Below are positions 25,359 to 33,565 of a stretch of DNA of 64,000 bases, one piece after another. The translations under genes and the position numbers were made by a program. The notes under the pieces are model-generated. The model had not been told where the DNA came from, did no database searches, and saw nothing but the letters and a program-made list of their open reading frames with translations. Origin of the DNA: Rhodospirillaceae bacterium (GTDB lineage: Bacteria > Pseudomonadota > Alphaproteobacteria > Dongiales > Dongiaceae); NCBI GenBank assembly GCA_016712715.1, contig JADJQM010000002.1, forward strand, positions 682,001 to 746,000, read 5' to 3'. Numbering within the stretch: position 1 is the first letter of the stretch; each line of letters starts with the position of its first letter.

Positions 25359-27158
25359 ATGACCGATCTCGCGCATATCCGCAATTTCTCGATTGTTGCC
25401 CATATCGACCATGGCAAATCGACGCTCGCCGACCGGCTGATCCAGGCCTGCGGTGGTCTCACCGACCGTGAGATGACCGAGCAGGTGCTCGACAGCATGG
25501 ATATCGAGAAGGAGCGCGGCATCACCATCAAGGCGCAGACCGTGCGCCTCCAATACAAGGCCGATAATGGCGAGACCTATCAGCTCAACCTGATGGACAC
25601 GCCGGGCCATGTCGATTTCGCCTATGAGGTCTCGCGCTGTCTTGCCGCCTGCGAAGGCTCGCTGCTCGTGGTCGACGCCTCACAGGGTGTGGAAGCGCAG
25701 ACGCTCGCCAATGTCTACCAGGCCATCGAGCATGGCCATGAGATCGTGCCGGTCTTGAACAAGGTCGACCTGCCCGCCGCCGAGCCCGAGCGCATTCGCC
25801 AGCAGATCGAGGACGTGATCGGCATCGACGCCTCGGAAGCGGTCGAGATCTCGGCGAAGACCGGCCTCAACATCAAGGGTGTGCTGGAAGCGATCGTCAC
25901 CAAATTGCCGCCGCCCAAGGGCGACCGCGACAAGCCGTTGAAAGCCATGCTGATCGACAGCTGGTACGATCCCTATCTCGGCGTCGTCATCCTGCTGCGC
26001 GTCATCGACGGCGTGGTGAAGGTGAAGACCATGGCGCGCATGATGGCCGCCAACGCCGTTTATGAAATCGACCGGGTCGGCTGCTTCACGCCGAAGCAGA
26101 CCATGACCGGGGAACTCGGGCCGGGCGAAGTGGGCTTCATCACCGCCGGCATCAAGGCGGTGGCCGACTGCCGCATCGGTGACACGATCACCGACGATCG
26201 GAAGCCCTGCGCCGAGGCGCTCACCGGTTTCAAGCCTTCCGTGCCGGTGGTGTTCTGCGGCCTCTTCCCGATCGATGCCGCGGACTTTGAAACCCTGCGC
26301 GACAGCATGGGGCGCTTGCGCCTCAACGATGCGAGCTTCCAATATGAGATGGAAACCTCGGCGGCTTTGGGCTTCGGCTTCCGCTGCGGGTTCTTAGGCC
26401 TGCTGCATCTCGAGATCATCCAGGAGCGGCTCGAGCGCGAGTTCAACCTCGACCTCATCACCACGGCGCCCTCGGTCGTCTACAAGATCCATATGCAGAA
26501 CGGCGATTTGATCGAGCTGCACAACCCGGCGGATTTCCCGGACATCGTGAAGATCGAGAAGATCGAGGAGCCGTGGATCAAGGCCACCATCATGGTGCCC
26601 GATGAATATCTGGGCTCGATCCTGAAACTTTGCCAGGAACGCCGCGGCGTGCAGATCGACCTCACCTATGCCGGCAGCCGCGCCATGGTGGTCTATCGCC
26701 TGCCCCTCAACGAAGTGGTGTTCGATTTCTACGACCGCCTGAAGTCGATCAGCCGCGGCTATGCGAGCTTCGACTATCACCTCGATGGCTATGAGGAGAG
26801 CGATCTCGTCAAATTGAACATCCTCGTCAACAACGATCCCGTCGATGCGCTCTCCTGCATCGTCCACAAATCACAGGCCGAGAGCCGCGGCCGGGTGCTT
26901 TGTGAGAAGCTGAAGGACCTCATCCCGCGGCAGCTCTTCAAGATCCCGATCCAGGCCGCCATCGGCGGCAAGGTCGTGGCCCGCGAAACCATCTCCGCCC
27001 TGCGCAAGGACGTGACGGCCAAATGCTATGGCGGCGACGCCAGCCGCAAGCGCAAGCTCCTCGACAAGCAGAAAGAGGGCAAGAAGAAGATGCGCCAGTT
27101 CGGCAAGGTGGAGATCCCGCAGGAAGCCTTCATCGCGGCGCTCAAGATCCACGAATAG
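25359..27158 (+). CDS. lepA: elongation factor 4 (LepA)
   Basis: Ribosome-bound translational GTPase that back-translocates or aids stalled ribosomes. 599 aa from the ATG at 25359 (MTDLAHIRNFSIVAHIDHGK). A start at 25350 is equally possible. G1 AHIDHGKST, G3 DTPGHVDF and G4 NKVDLPAAEP are present, as are the EF4-specific C-terminal domain (KLNILVNNDPVDALSCIVHK) and GGDASRKRKLLDKQKEGKKK. Full length; monocistronic as far as can be seen. Confidence 0.95.
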   Translation: MTDLAHIRNFSIVAHIDHGKSTLADRLIQACGGLTDREMTEQVLDSMDIEKERGITIKAQTVRLQYKADNGETYQLNLMDTPGHVDFAYEVSRCLAACEGSLLVVDASQGVEAQTLANVYQAIEHGHEIVPVLNKVDLPAAEPERIRQQIEDVIGIDASEAVEISAKTGLNIKGVLEAIVTKLPPPKGDRDKPLKAMLIDSWYDPYLGVVILLRVIDGVVKVKTMARMMAANAVYEIDRVGCFTPKQTMTGELGPGEVGFITAGIKAVADCRIGDTITDDRKPCAEALTGFKPSVPVVFCGLFPIDAADFETLRDSMGRLRLNDASFQYEMETSAALGFGFRCGFLGLLHLEIIQERLEREFNLDLITTAPSVVYKIHMQNGDLIELHNPADFPDIVKIEKIEEPWIKATIMVPDEYLGSILKLCQERRGVQIDLTYAGSRAMVVYRLPLNEVVFDFYDRLKSISRGYASFDYHLDGYEESDLVKLNILVNNDPVDALSCIVHKSQAESRGRVLCEKLKDLIPRQLFKIPIQAAIGGKVVARETISALRKDVTAKCYGGDASRKRKLLDKQKEGKKKMRQFGKVEIPQEAFIAALKIHE

Positions 27159-27164
27159 CTCGGC

Positions 27165-27455
27165 CTAATCCTCGCCACGCTTGCCGAAGACCAGCATCAG
27201 GATGCCGATGGCGAACAGCAGCACCCAGGCCGGCAGCATCAGGATGGGCAGCAATATGCGCTGCCACAGGGTGACCGAGATGCCCTCGATGAAATGCTGC
27301 ACACCTTGCAGGCTCGCCGGCCAGACCATCGACCAGATATAGCCCGTGGCCATGCCGTTCCAACTGTTGGACAGCAGGTTCTGCATGACGTCCAGCACCA
27401 GCAGCAAGGCTGCGGCGGCGAGGATGGCCAAAGCGGTGACGCGGATCGGGTTCAT
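27165..27455 (-). CDS. small hypothetical membrane protein
   Basis: 96 aa with two clear hydrophobic helices (about residues 6-22 VTALAILAAAALLLVLD, and 68-90 LLPILMLPAWVLLFAIGILM) and a short polar loop containing two Trp-rich stretches. Ends with the charged tail FGKRGED. No family recognised. Convergent with lepA, 6 bp between the stops. Confidence 0.55.
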   Translation of the reverse strand: MNPIRVTALAILAAAALLLVLDVMQNLLSNSWNGMATGYIWSMVWPASLQGVQHFIEGISVTLWQRILLPILMLPAWVLLFAIGILMLVFGKRGED

Positions 27456-27675
27456 GGGGTCGATTTATGCACGAGCGGCCCTTGGCGGTCGAGCGGGAGA
27501 GCGGCAAAACTGCGCCCGCCCCGGCATTTTTTCGATCAGAATCAAGATAATTGCCGCCTTTTGCCGCGGGAAAGGGGCCCGTGCGCGATCCGCCCTTGCC
27601 AGAAATGGGACCCTTCGCTAGGTTCCCGCCCGCGCAGTCCGGTGCATGGGCACATGCACCGATTTGACGACATCC

Positions 27676-27765
27676 GGAGGGATGGCCGAGTGGTTTAAGG
27701 CACACGCTTGGAAAGCGTGCATAGGGTAAAACCTATCGTGGGTTCGAATCCCACTTCCTCCGCCA
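27676..27765 (+). tRNA. tRNA-Ser (GGA)
   Basis: 90 nt including an encoded CCA. Acceptor GGAGGGA pairs with TTCCTCC; the anticodon loop TTGGAAA is closed by CACGC/GCGTG with anticodon GGA at 27710-27712. The long variable arm (ATAGGGTAAAACCTAT) and GGTTCGAATC T-loop are typical of serine tRNAs. Confidence 0.97.
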
Positions 27766-27817
27766 TCCTGCTGCGCGCCTGGCGGCGCTTCGCAGGACGG
27801 GTCCTGCGCCCCGCTTC

Positions 27818-28678
27818 CTATTTCTGGATCTTCGAGAGAAGGGTCTTCAGCAGGCCTTTCTTTTCCGCATCCTCATTGGCGGCGAAGCCCACCGTGCCGA
27901 TCGCGGGATCGTCGGCGCGCTCGGCGAGCTTCTGGCGCATGCCGCGGATCATGCGGGAGATCTCCTCGGCCTCGATATTCTCCTCCAGCGCCTGGGTGGT
28001 GCGGCTGAGGCCCAGTTCCTCGGCGCTCACATCCATCTCCGAGGCGGCGGCGATGATGCGGTCCGACATCTGCTGCGCCGACACGCCGCCACCATGCACG
28101 ACCGCATACTGGCCTTCCTCCGGCTTGGTGACGATGCCGGTGTCGCTGGCATGGATGAGGGCGTCGCCGATCTTCTGGTCAAGCTCGGCGCGGCGTTCCT
28201 TGGTCATCTTGCCGAAGCTGCGCTCGGTGACGGCGTTCGAATGGAACAGGGTCACGTCGAGCTTGCCGCCCGCGCGCTTGGCGGCGTTCTTGGCGAGCTG
28301 GCCGAATTCGTCGCCGGTTGCCATCGGATCGTTGCTGACCTGGGCCGACAAGGGCAGGTAGCCGCGGAGATTGGAGGCGGAGAGCATCAGCCACCAGGTC
28401 TTGGGGCGGGCACTCGCCTGGGCGTCGAGGGCGAAGATCTTCTCGCCGATGATCGGGGTGTGGATGCGCGCGGTGGCGGTGGTGCCGCCCGAGCCCAGCA
28501 GCAGCCGCGCCATGAAGCGCAGGAACAGCAGCCGGTCCTCCTGCGCCACGAAGCTGATCAGGTGATCGCCGACGAGACCGCGCAGGGGCTTGCCGAGATG
28601 CTTGCCGAAATTGCCGCGCGCCTCATGAATCCTGGTCGACTGATCGATGAGGAGGGACATGTCCCAGGACTCGGCCAT
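27818..28678 (-). CDS. hypothetical cytosolic protein with possible N-terminal PAS-like domain
   Basis: 286 aa from the ATG at 28676-28678, preceded by AGGATCAAG on its strand; the frame runs on to 28939 without plausible sequence. Residues about 10-120 (FGKHLGKPLRGLVGDHLISF, then ARIHTPIIGEKIFALDAQAS) look like a PAS-type fold by pattern, weakly. The C-terminal half is charged and helical (EENIEAEEISRMIRGMRQKL) and may be coiled. Function unknown; convergent with tRNA-Ser. Confidence 0.5.
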   Translation of the reverse strand: MAESWDMSLLIDQSTRIHEARGNFGKHLGKPLRGLVGDHLISFVAQEDRLLFLRFMARLLLGSGGTTATARIHTPIIGEKIFALDAQASARPKTWWLMLSASNLRGYLPLSAQVSNDPMATGDEFGQLAKNAAKRAGGKLDVTLFHSNAVTERSFGKMTKERRAELDQKIGDALIHASDTGIVTKPEEGQYAVVHGGGVSAQQMSDRIIAAASEMDVSAEELGLSRTTQALEENIEAEEISRMIRGMRQKLAERADDPAIGTVGFAANEDAEKKGLLKTLLSKIQK

Positions 28679-28862
28679 CTTGATCCTGTGCTGGCAGTTT
28701 CGGGCGGGCCCAACAGTCTCGCCCCGGCTCGTTAAGCAAAGGTAAAGCCCAAGCCCGGCGCCAGCGTGGCCGGGCCTGCCGACCGCACCGCCGGATGTGC
28801 GTGGAGTGATTCCTGCAACCGACGCTTGACTTGGCGATCGGGCGCGCCTGCAATGATCGCGG

Positions 28863-29414
28863 ATGGGGCGGCATCCGCCTGCCCGCGCATCCCTGGAACA
28901 GAACATGCCGCCCAACCGCCCCGCGCCCGGCCATGGCACACAATATCCGCGCCTGACATCGGTCGATTTCCTCGAGCAATGCAGCGTTCATGTGGCGTCC
29001 TTCTATCGCCATTGGGACGCGAAGCGGCTGGGGCGCCGCATGCCGTCGCGGGCCGATTTTGATCCCCTCGAGATGAAGGAATGGCTGCCCGGGATCATCC
29101 TGGTCGATGTCACGCACCATCCACGGACGCTCACCTATCGCCTGGTCGGCTCGCGCTCGGTCGCCCTGCGCGCGAGCGACGTCACGGGAAAGACCGTCGA
29201 GGAGGGCTATCACGGGCCGACCCTGGATGAGGTCCTCGAAAACTATCGCCTGGTGGTCGACGCGCAACTGCTGGTCTATGACCGCGCCGGCACGCTTGCC
29301 AGAAGCGGGCTGATGCGGGATTCGGAAACGCTGATGCTGCCGCTCTCCAGCGACGGCGTCACCGTCGACAAGGTCATCGTCTATCTTGAGATCGAGGAAT
29401 TGTCGCTGAGATGA
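28863..29414 (+). CDS. PAS domain protein (PAS_5 type)
   Basis: 183 aa; an internal ATG at 28905 is also possible. PAS_5 pattern: FYRHWDAKRLGRRMPSRADF, WLPGIILVDVTHHPRTLTYR, LVGSRSVALRASDVTGKTVE, then LLVYDRAGTLARSGLMRDSE and a terminal KVIVYLEIEEL strand. One of four relatives in the window. Divergent from the preceding hypothetical gene. Ligand and partner unknown. Confidence 0.72.
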   Translation: MGRHPPARASLEQNMPPNRPAPGHGTQYPRLTSVDFLEQCSVHVASFYRHWDAKRLGRRMPSRADFDPLEMKEWLPGIILVDVTHHPRTLTYRLVGSRSVALRASDVTGKTVEEGYHGPTLDEVLENYRLVVDAQLLVYDRAGTLARSGLMRDSETLMLPLSSDGVTVDKVIVYLEIEELSLR

Positions 29415-29463
29415 AGCCTGTTCCTGGGGACAACTTATTCGTCTGATACAATCGCAGCTCCGT

Positions 29464-29985
29464 TCAGAAGGCCGGCCCTGGTTGCGGGCCCGTCAGCCAG
29501 CAATAATAGAGACCCATCAGCGCCCCGAGGCCGCCGAGATAGAGCGTTGCTCCGATAAAGGCATCGTCGACCAACATCTGTGCGGCAAGCAGGCCGCCGG
29601 CCAGCGCGCCGAAGAAAAAGCCAGAGCCGATGGATATCAACCATGCCGGGCCCTGATGACGAACGAAGAGCTCGATGGTAAGCGCATTGAGAACCGCTGC
29701 GGGCAGAATCAGTATCTGCCCGAAGATGCCGATGTACAGGACGAACAGCTGGAAGAATCCGATACTCATCGTCATCCCGGTTTCGCTATAGACCTCCGGG
29801 GCTATGCCGTAACCGGTGCGCCCATACAGCCAGTGTCCCAGGATCGTGCCGAGCCATATCAGATAGGACAACGAGACAATTATCGTGGGCGTCGCGATAC
29901 AGATGGCCACGATTGCCCACACACTGCGCGCCCGATTGAAGGCTCGTCTATTTCGTATGCGCGCTGTGAACGATTGCAATGACAT
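29464..29985 (-). CDS. hypothetical integral membrane protein
   Basis: 173 aa, about four hydrophobic helices: residues about 23-47 (WAIVAICIATPTIIVSLSYL), 74-98 (IGFFQLFVLYIGIFGQILIL), 115-138 and 143-163. A basic N-terminus (RIRNRRAFNRARS) predicts a cytoplasmic N-end. Residues GSGFFFGALAGGLLA suggest tightly packed helices. No family recognised. Confidence 0.55.
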   Translation of the reverse strand: MSLQSFTARIRNRRAFNRARSVWAIVAICIATPTIIVSLSYLIWLGTILGHWLYGRTGYGIAPEVYSETGMTMSIGFFQLFVLYIGIFGQILILPAAVLNALTIELFVRHQGPAWLISIGSGFFFGALAGGLLAAQMLVDDAFIGATLYLGGLGALMGLYYCWLTGPQPGPAF

Positions 29986-30087
29986 GCGCGGCCACTTCCC
30001 CGGTCGTGACGTGTTGTGAAAGTTTGCAATGCCGCCGGGCTCAATGCATCAGGCTCGGTGCGAGACTCGTTCACATTGAGTAACGCG

Positions 30088-30732
30088 TCATGGGACATGA
30101 AAGACGATCTCGACATCCGGCGGCCGCATTGTCGCGGCGAAGGCTTGCGCCTGCCGGGTGTGGCCGACGATGAGGTCAGGCGGCGTCTCGGCGAAGACGA
30201 GAATGATGTAGACGAGAAGCTGCGCCGTCCCGCTCTCCGGCACCGAGCGCAGTTGCGCGCTTGCCTCTGCCAGCCGCGTGGCGAGTTTCGTGCAGAAGGC
30301 TGGTGACAGCGGGGCGGTGCCTGAGACCTTGATGACCTTCACCTCGCATAGAATCTGCGCACCGCCCAGGGCTGCGCGCAGATCCGGTGTCTTGGTGGCC
30401 GTGGTGGCGGGGACGAAGTCGATCTCCTTGCAGCCGCGCCCAACCAGATATTGATAGGCATGGGCTTCGCGAAGCCGGTCGAGGGCTTGCGGCCAGCCAT
30501 GATGGGGATCGCGCCGATGGATCTGGCCCAGCACGGATTGCCGAAGCGCGGCCCAGGCTTCATCGCCGAGTGAGCCGAGGGCCGCCTCGATCTCCAGCAA
30601 GCGGCCCCGAGCCGCGCTCTCGGAAATCGCCCGCGCAAAATCCTGTTGCCAGAGCCTGCGGATTTTCGCCGGCGCCATGCCGGCCATGAAATCACCAAGC
30701 CTTGGCCAGGCGTCGAGATCAGGCGCCGACAT
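30088..30732 (-). CDS. hypothetical protein with PD-(D/E)XK-like nuclease motif
   Basis: 214 aa. The core reads EIDFVPATTATKTPDLRAAL then ILCEVKVIKVSG: a Pro-Asp, about 11 residues, then Glu-Val-Lys, which is the arrangement of PD-(D/E)XK nuclease active sites, with hydrophobic strands on both sides. The N-terminal half is helical (FARAISESAARGRLLEIEAA). A later strand VYIILVFAETPPDLIVGH supports an alpha/beta fold. I cannot name a family. It overlaps the upstream DUF2239 gene by 14 bp, so the two are co-expressed. Confidence 0.55.
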   Translation of the reverse strand: MSAPDLDAWPRLGDFMAGMAPAKIRRLWQQDFARAISESAARGRLLEIEAALGSLGDEAWAALRQSVLGQIHRRDPHHGWPQALDRLREAHAYQYLVGRGCKEIDFVPATTATKTPDLRAALGGAQILCEVKVIKVSGTAPLSPAFCTKLATRLAEASAQLRSVPESGTAQLLVYIILVFAETPPDLIVGHTRQAQAFAATMRPPDVEIVFHVP

Positions 30733-31297
30733 CGGCGAGCTTCATCGCATGGTCGCGGATATCGGCGGGCCAGCCTGCCATCCGTGCCACCATGGTCGCG
30801 CGGTCGTCGGCATAGAGGGCGCGGATCGCTTCCTCGAAACCGGGCAGGTCGCCGGCCATGGCCGACATGAAATGATAAGCGGCATCCTGGGCGGCGCGGC
30901 GACGCTGCCGGTTGCCGCCTTTGCCGCGGGCCTCCTCGACCAGCCGCCGGAGGGCCACCGAGGCACCGCCCTGCTGCGTCGCCAGCCAGTCCCAATGGCG
31001 CGGCAGCAAGGTCACTTCGCGCGCCACCACGCCGAGCCTGGGCCGGCCGCGGCCGCGCGGTTCCGGTTCAGCGACCGGGAGGGCAACCGGCTGAGCGCCG
31101 TAGCGCGCGTTGATGTCGGCCTCGGCGCCGCGCAGGTCGAGGTCGATCGCGCGGCCCGTGCGATCATCATAGATCAGGATGACGGCGTCCGGCCGCGCCG
31201 CCAAGGCGCGCTTGACCGCCAATGCCACCTCGTTGAGGGGCGCGGTAATGAGGCGGTCTGTGCCGGTAAAGGCGGTCCAGCTGGGGGCGTCGATCAT
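30719..31297 (-). CDS. DUF2239 family protein
   Basis: 192 aa from the ATG at 31295-31297. Family landmarks: TAFTGTDRLITAPLNEVALA, VILIYDDRTGRAIDLDLRGA, and GRGRPRLGVVAREVTLLPRH followed by WDWLATQQGGASVALRRLVE. The basic RGRPRLG segment suggests nucleic-acid contact, but no function is established. I chose this start because GAAAGAAG precedes it and the promoter at 31328-31355 would place transcription start close to 31321, making the upstream ATG leaderless. First gene of a two-gene unit with the nuclease-like protein. Confidence 0.8.
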   Translation of the reverse strand: MIDAPSWTAFTGTDRLITAPLNEVALAVKRALAARPDAVILIYDDRTGRAIDLDLRGAEADINARYGAQPVALPVAEPEPRGRGRPRLGVVAREVTLLPRHWDWLATQQGGASVALRRLVEEARGKGGNRQRRRAAQDAAYHFMSAMAGDLPGFEEAIRALYADDRATMVARMAGWPADIRDHAMKLADVGA

Positions 31298-31327
31298 GGC
31301 GGCTTCTTTCCGATAGGGCATGGCGCT

Positions 31328-31371
31328 TAATACCCGGGTAAAAACAGCCTGTCAATATCATCCGGGTAGAA
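31328..31371 (-). promoter_or_regulatory. sigma-70-like promoter with TACCCGG repeats
   Basis: On the minus strand TTGACA, a 17 bp spacer and TATTAA precede the DUF2239 gene: a near-consensus housekeeping promoter. The palindrome TACCCGGGTA (31331-31340) covers the -10 edge. A second copy of the half-site (TTTCTACCCGGAT) lies just upstream of the -35. Two copies bracketing the promoter look like an operator for an unidentified repressor. Confidence 0.6.
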
Positions 31372-31464
31372 ATATGTCATCTGCCGCCAGCCATCAGCCA
31401 CCGGACGCCGCGGCAACCGAATTTATTAAGCAATCGGAAAGGCAGCGCAGATAGTGTGGCTTTC

Positions 31465-32280
31465 ATGAATCGACGCGGTTTCCTGCTGGGCGGTGCCACG
31501 CTGCTTGGGACCTTGCCCCTCGGCAATCTGCTGGGTTTGGGGGCGGATGCGCTGGCCGAAAACCCGGCCGTCGATCCGGCACGCCTGCTCAGAATCGCCT
31601 ATCCCGACAAATCGCCCCCCAGTTCCTGGCAGAACGACGATCAACGCATGCAGGGGCTGTTGGTCGATGTGATGGCCGAGGTGGCAGAGCGCAGCGGCTA
31701 TGTGTTCCGCCCGCTGCCCCGCCCGCTGCCGCGCGTGCAGCTCGAAGTCGAAAGCGGCGAAGCGGACGGCATGTGCCTGGTGGTGACCCCGGCGCGCCTC
31801 GGCTACGCGGTCCCCAGCAGGGAACCGCTGATGACCGGCCCCATCACCATGTTCGCCCGCCGCGACAACCCGGCGCTCGACCGCCTGATGGCGGTGAAGT
31901 CGCTCGACGATCTCGCCCGCGCCGATGTCACCGTCATCGCCTTCACCGGCAATGGCTGGATCAAACGGAACGTCGAGAGCCGCGGCATCCGCACCGAACA
32001 TGCCAGCGGCACCATCGGCACGGTGCGCATGCTGCTGGCCAGGCGCGGCGACGTCATCATCGACATGTCGTCGCAGATCAACTGGATCCTGAAGAGCGAT
32101 CCCAACGCCGCCGAGGTGGTGGAGCTGCCGACCGTGATCGAACGCGTCGACTGGCATCTCCTCATCGGCAAACGCTCGCCGGCTCTCAAGGACATGGCCC
32201 GGTTCGACGAGGCCATCCACGCGCTGAAAGCCTCGCCCCGCTATGCCGAGATGTTGCGCCGATACGGCATGGATGTGTGA
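31465..32280 (+). CDS. periplasmic substrate-binding protein (SBP_bac_3 type)
   Basis: 271 aa from the ATG at 31465. The N-terminus MNRRGFLLGGATLLGTLPLG carries an RR and a hydrophobic core, resembling a Tat signal. The mature part has the family pattern: LLRIAYPDKSPPSSW, MQGLLVDVMAEVAERSGYVF, VESGEADGMCLVVTPAR, then TVIAFTGNGWIKRNVESRG. Probable ligand: small polar solute or amino acid. No permease or ATPase gene is adjacent, so it may be an orphan receptor or signalling binder. Confidence 0.82.
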   Translation: MNRRGFLLGGATLLGTLPLGNLLGLGADALAENPAVDPARLLRIAYPDKSPPSSWQNDDQRMQGLLVDVMAEVAERSGYVFRPLPRPLPRVQLEVESGEADGMCLVVTPARLGYAVPSREPLMTGPITMFARRDNPALDRLMAVKSLDDLARADVTVIAFTGNGWIKRNVESRGIRTEHASGTIGTVRMLLARRGDVIIDMSSQINWILKSDPNAAEVVELPTVIERVDWHLLIGKRSPALKDMARFDEAIHALKASPRYAEMLRRYGMDV

Positions 32281-32371
32281 CCGGGGGCGAGGTAGGTGAT
32301 GGCGGGGAAACTGTAAAGCCGGTGGCGATGGCGGCCGCCCCTTCCGACCACCCCCCGGCGCCCCGCTCATC

Positions 32372-32387
32372 TGTGACCCGGATCACA
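32372..32387. promoter_or_regulatory. CRP-family binding site (perfect TGTGA-N6-TCACA)
   Basis: TGTGACCCGGATCACA fits the CRP consensus half-sites exactly on both sides. It is about 200 bp upstream of msrB in an intergenic region of 304 bp. Which CRP/FNR-family protein uses it is unknown. Confidence 0.55.
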
Positions 32388-32465
32388 GACGACACCCGCC
32401 GCCGGGGGTAAGGTCCGTCACATGAAGCGGGGCTCACCCAACCGTCCCCATCCCTGCTTCGTATC

Positions 32466-32500
32466 GCGGGCGCCTGATGCCATCCCCATCGGGCGCCCGC
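32466..32500. other. 13 bp hairpin in the msrB upstream region
   Basis: GCGGGCGCC-T-GAT pairs with ATC-G-GGCGCCCGC around the 9-base loop GCCATCCCC. No T-run follows on either strand, so it is not a standard terminator; it may be an RNA structure in the msrB leader. Confidence 0.5.
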
Positions 32501-32584
32501 AGCTATATCCCCACCGATGATCCCGGACCGGCATTCCTTGCTTTAGGCGAGCGGCATCGCCATGTTAACGCGATGGAGGGTCCG

Positions 32585-33010
32585 ATGCAGACCAAGACGA
32601 CATCCGACGCGGTTTTCCCCGTCACCAGGAGCGACGCCGAATGGCGGGCGCGCCTCACACCCGAGCAGTATCACGTGATGCGCGGCCACGGCACCGAGCG
32701 GCCGGGTTCCTGCGCGCTCAACTATGAGAAGCGCGCCGGGACGTTTTCCTGCGCGGGCTGCGACAGCAAACTGTTTATCTCCGGCACCAAGTTCGAGAGC
32801 GGCACCGGCTGGCCGAGTTTCAACGATCCCGTCCCCGGCTCGATCGACACGACCGTCGATCGCAGCCTGTTCATGACGCGGACCGAAGTGCATTGCGCGA
32901 CCTGCGGCAGCCATCTCGGCCATGTGTTCGAAGACGGGCCGCCACCCACGCATCTGCGCTATTGCATCAATGGCGTTGCCATGAACTTCACGCCAGACGA
33001 CACGCTGTGA
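32585..33010 (+). CDS. msrB: peptide-methionine (R)-S-oxide reductase MsrB
   Basis: Repairs R-methionine sulfoxide in proteins. 141 aa from the ATG at 32585, which has GGAGG 6 bp upstream; the frame continues to 32477 without homology. Two zinc CxxC pairs (SCAGCDSKL and HCATCGSHLGHVF), the GTGWPSFNDP block and the catalytic Cys in LRYCINGVAMNF are present. The Cys in the resolving position of some relatives is not obvious. Its stop overlaps the GTG start of the next gene. Confidence 0.95.
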   Translation: MQTKTTSDAVFPVTRSDAEWRARLTPEQYHVMRGHGTERPGSCALNYEKRAGTFSCAGCDSKLFISGTKFESGTGWPSFNDPVPGSIDTTVDRSLFMTRTEVHCATCGSHLGHVFEDGPPPTHLRYCINGVAMNFTPDDTL

Positions 33011-33408
33011 ACAGCGTGGGCGGGCTTGATCTCGGGATCCTCACCGGCAAGAGCGTTCTGGTGGTCGAGGATGACGCCCTCATCGCCCTGGTGCTGGAAG
33101 AGGTGCTGGCGGAGGCCGGAATGAACGTTGCCGGCAGCGCCGCATCGGTCGACGCGGCGCTGGCGCAGCTTGCCGGGGGAAAGCCCGACATCGCCATCCT
33201 GGATGCCAGTCTCGATGGGCAGAACAGCGGCGAGGTGGCGCGCGAGCTGCAGCGGCGCGGCGTGCCCTTCATCTTTGCCACCGGCCATCGGGAAGCGGGC
33301 CTGCAGCAGCACTTCCCGGGCGTGCCGATCCTGACCAAACCCTATCTGGAAGGCGAGCTGCTGGGGGCTTTGGCAGGGCTCTTCCCACCCACCAACACCG
33401 GGCGCTGA
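33007..33408 (+). CDS. single-domain response regulator (CheY-like)
   Basis: 133 aa starting with GTG at 33007, which overlaps the msrB stop (GTGA). Receiver fold: VLVVEDDALIALVLEEVLAE with the acidic pair, phospho-acceptor Asp66 in DIAILDASLDG, Thr in FIFATGHRE and Lys in ILTKPYLEGEL. No output domain, so it probably relays phosphate, most likely from the hybrid kinase that begins 157 bp downstream. Confidence 0.9.
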   Translation: MNSVGGLDLGILTGKSVLVVEDDALIALVLEEVLAEAGMNVAGSAASVDAALAQLAGGKPDIAILDASLDGQNSGEVARELQRRGVPFIFATGHREAGLQQHFPGVPILTKPYLEGELLGALAGLFPPTNTGR

Positions 33409-33565
33409 GCCCTTCGCTGGGCCCTTCGCGGGGCCCGATTTGCCCGGCCGGGAACCAAATCGCCCACGGCGCATTGCACCTGCGGGGCTGCTGATGGCTT
33501 TGCCCCGGCTGGCGCATGCTTTCCGTGCGCGGAACCAGGCATGCGCCGCTTCTAGAACAGGCTTC

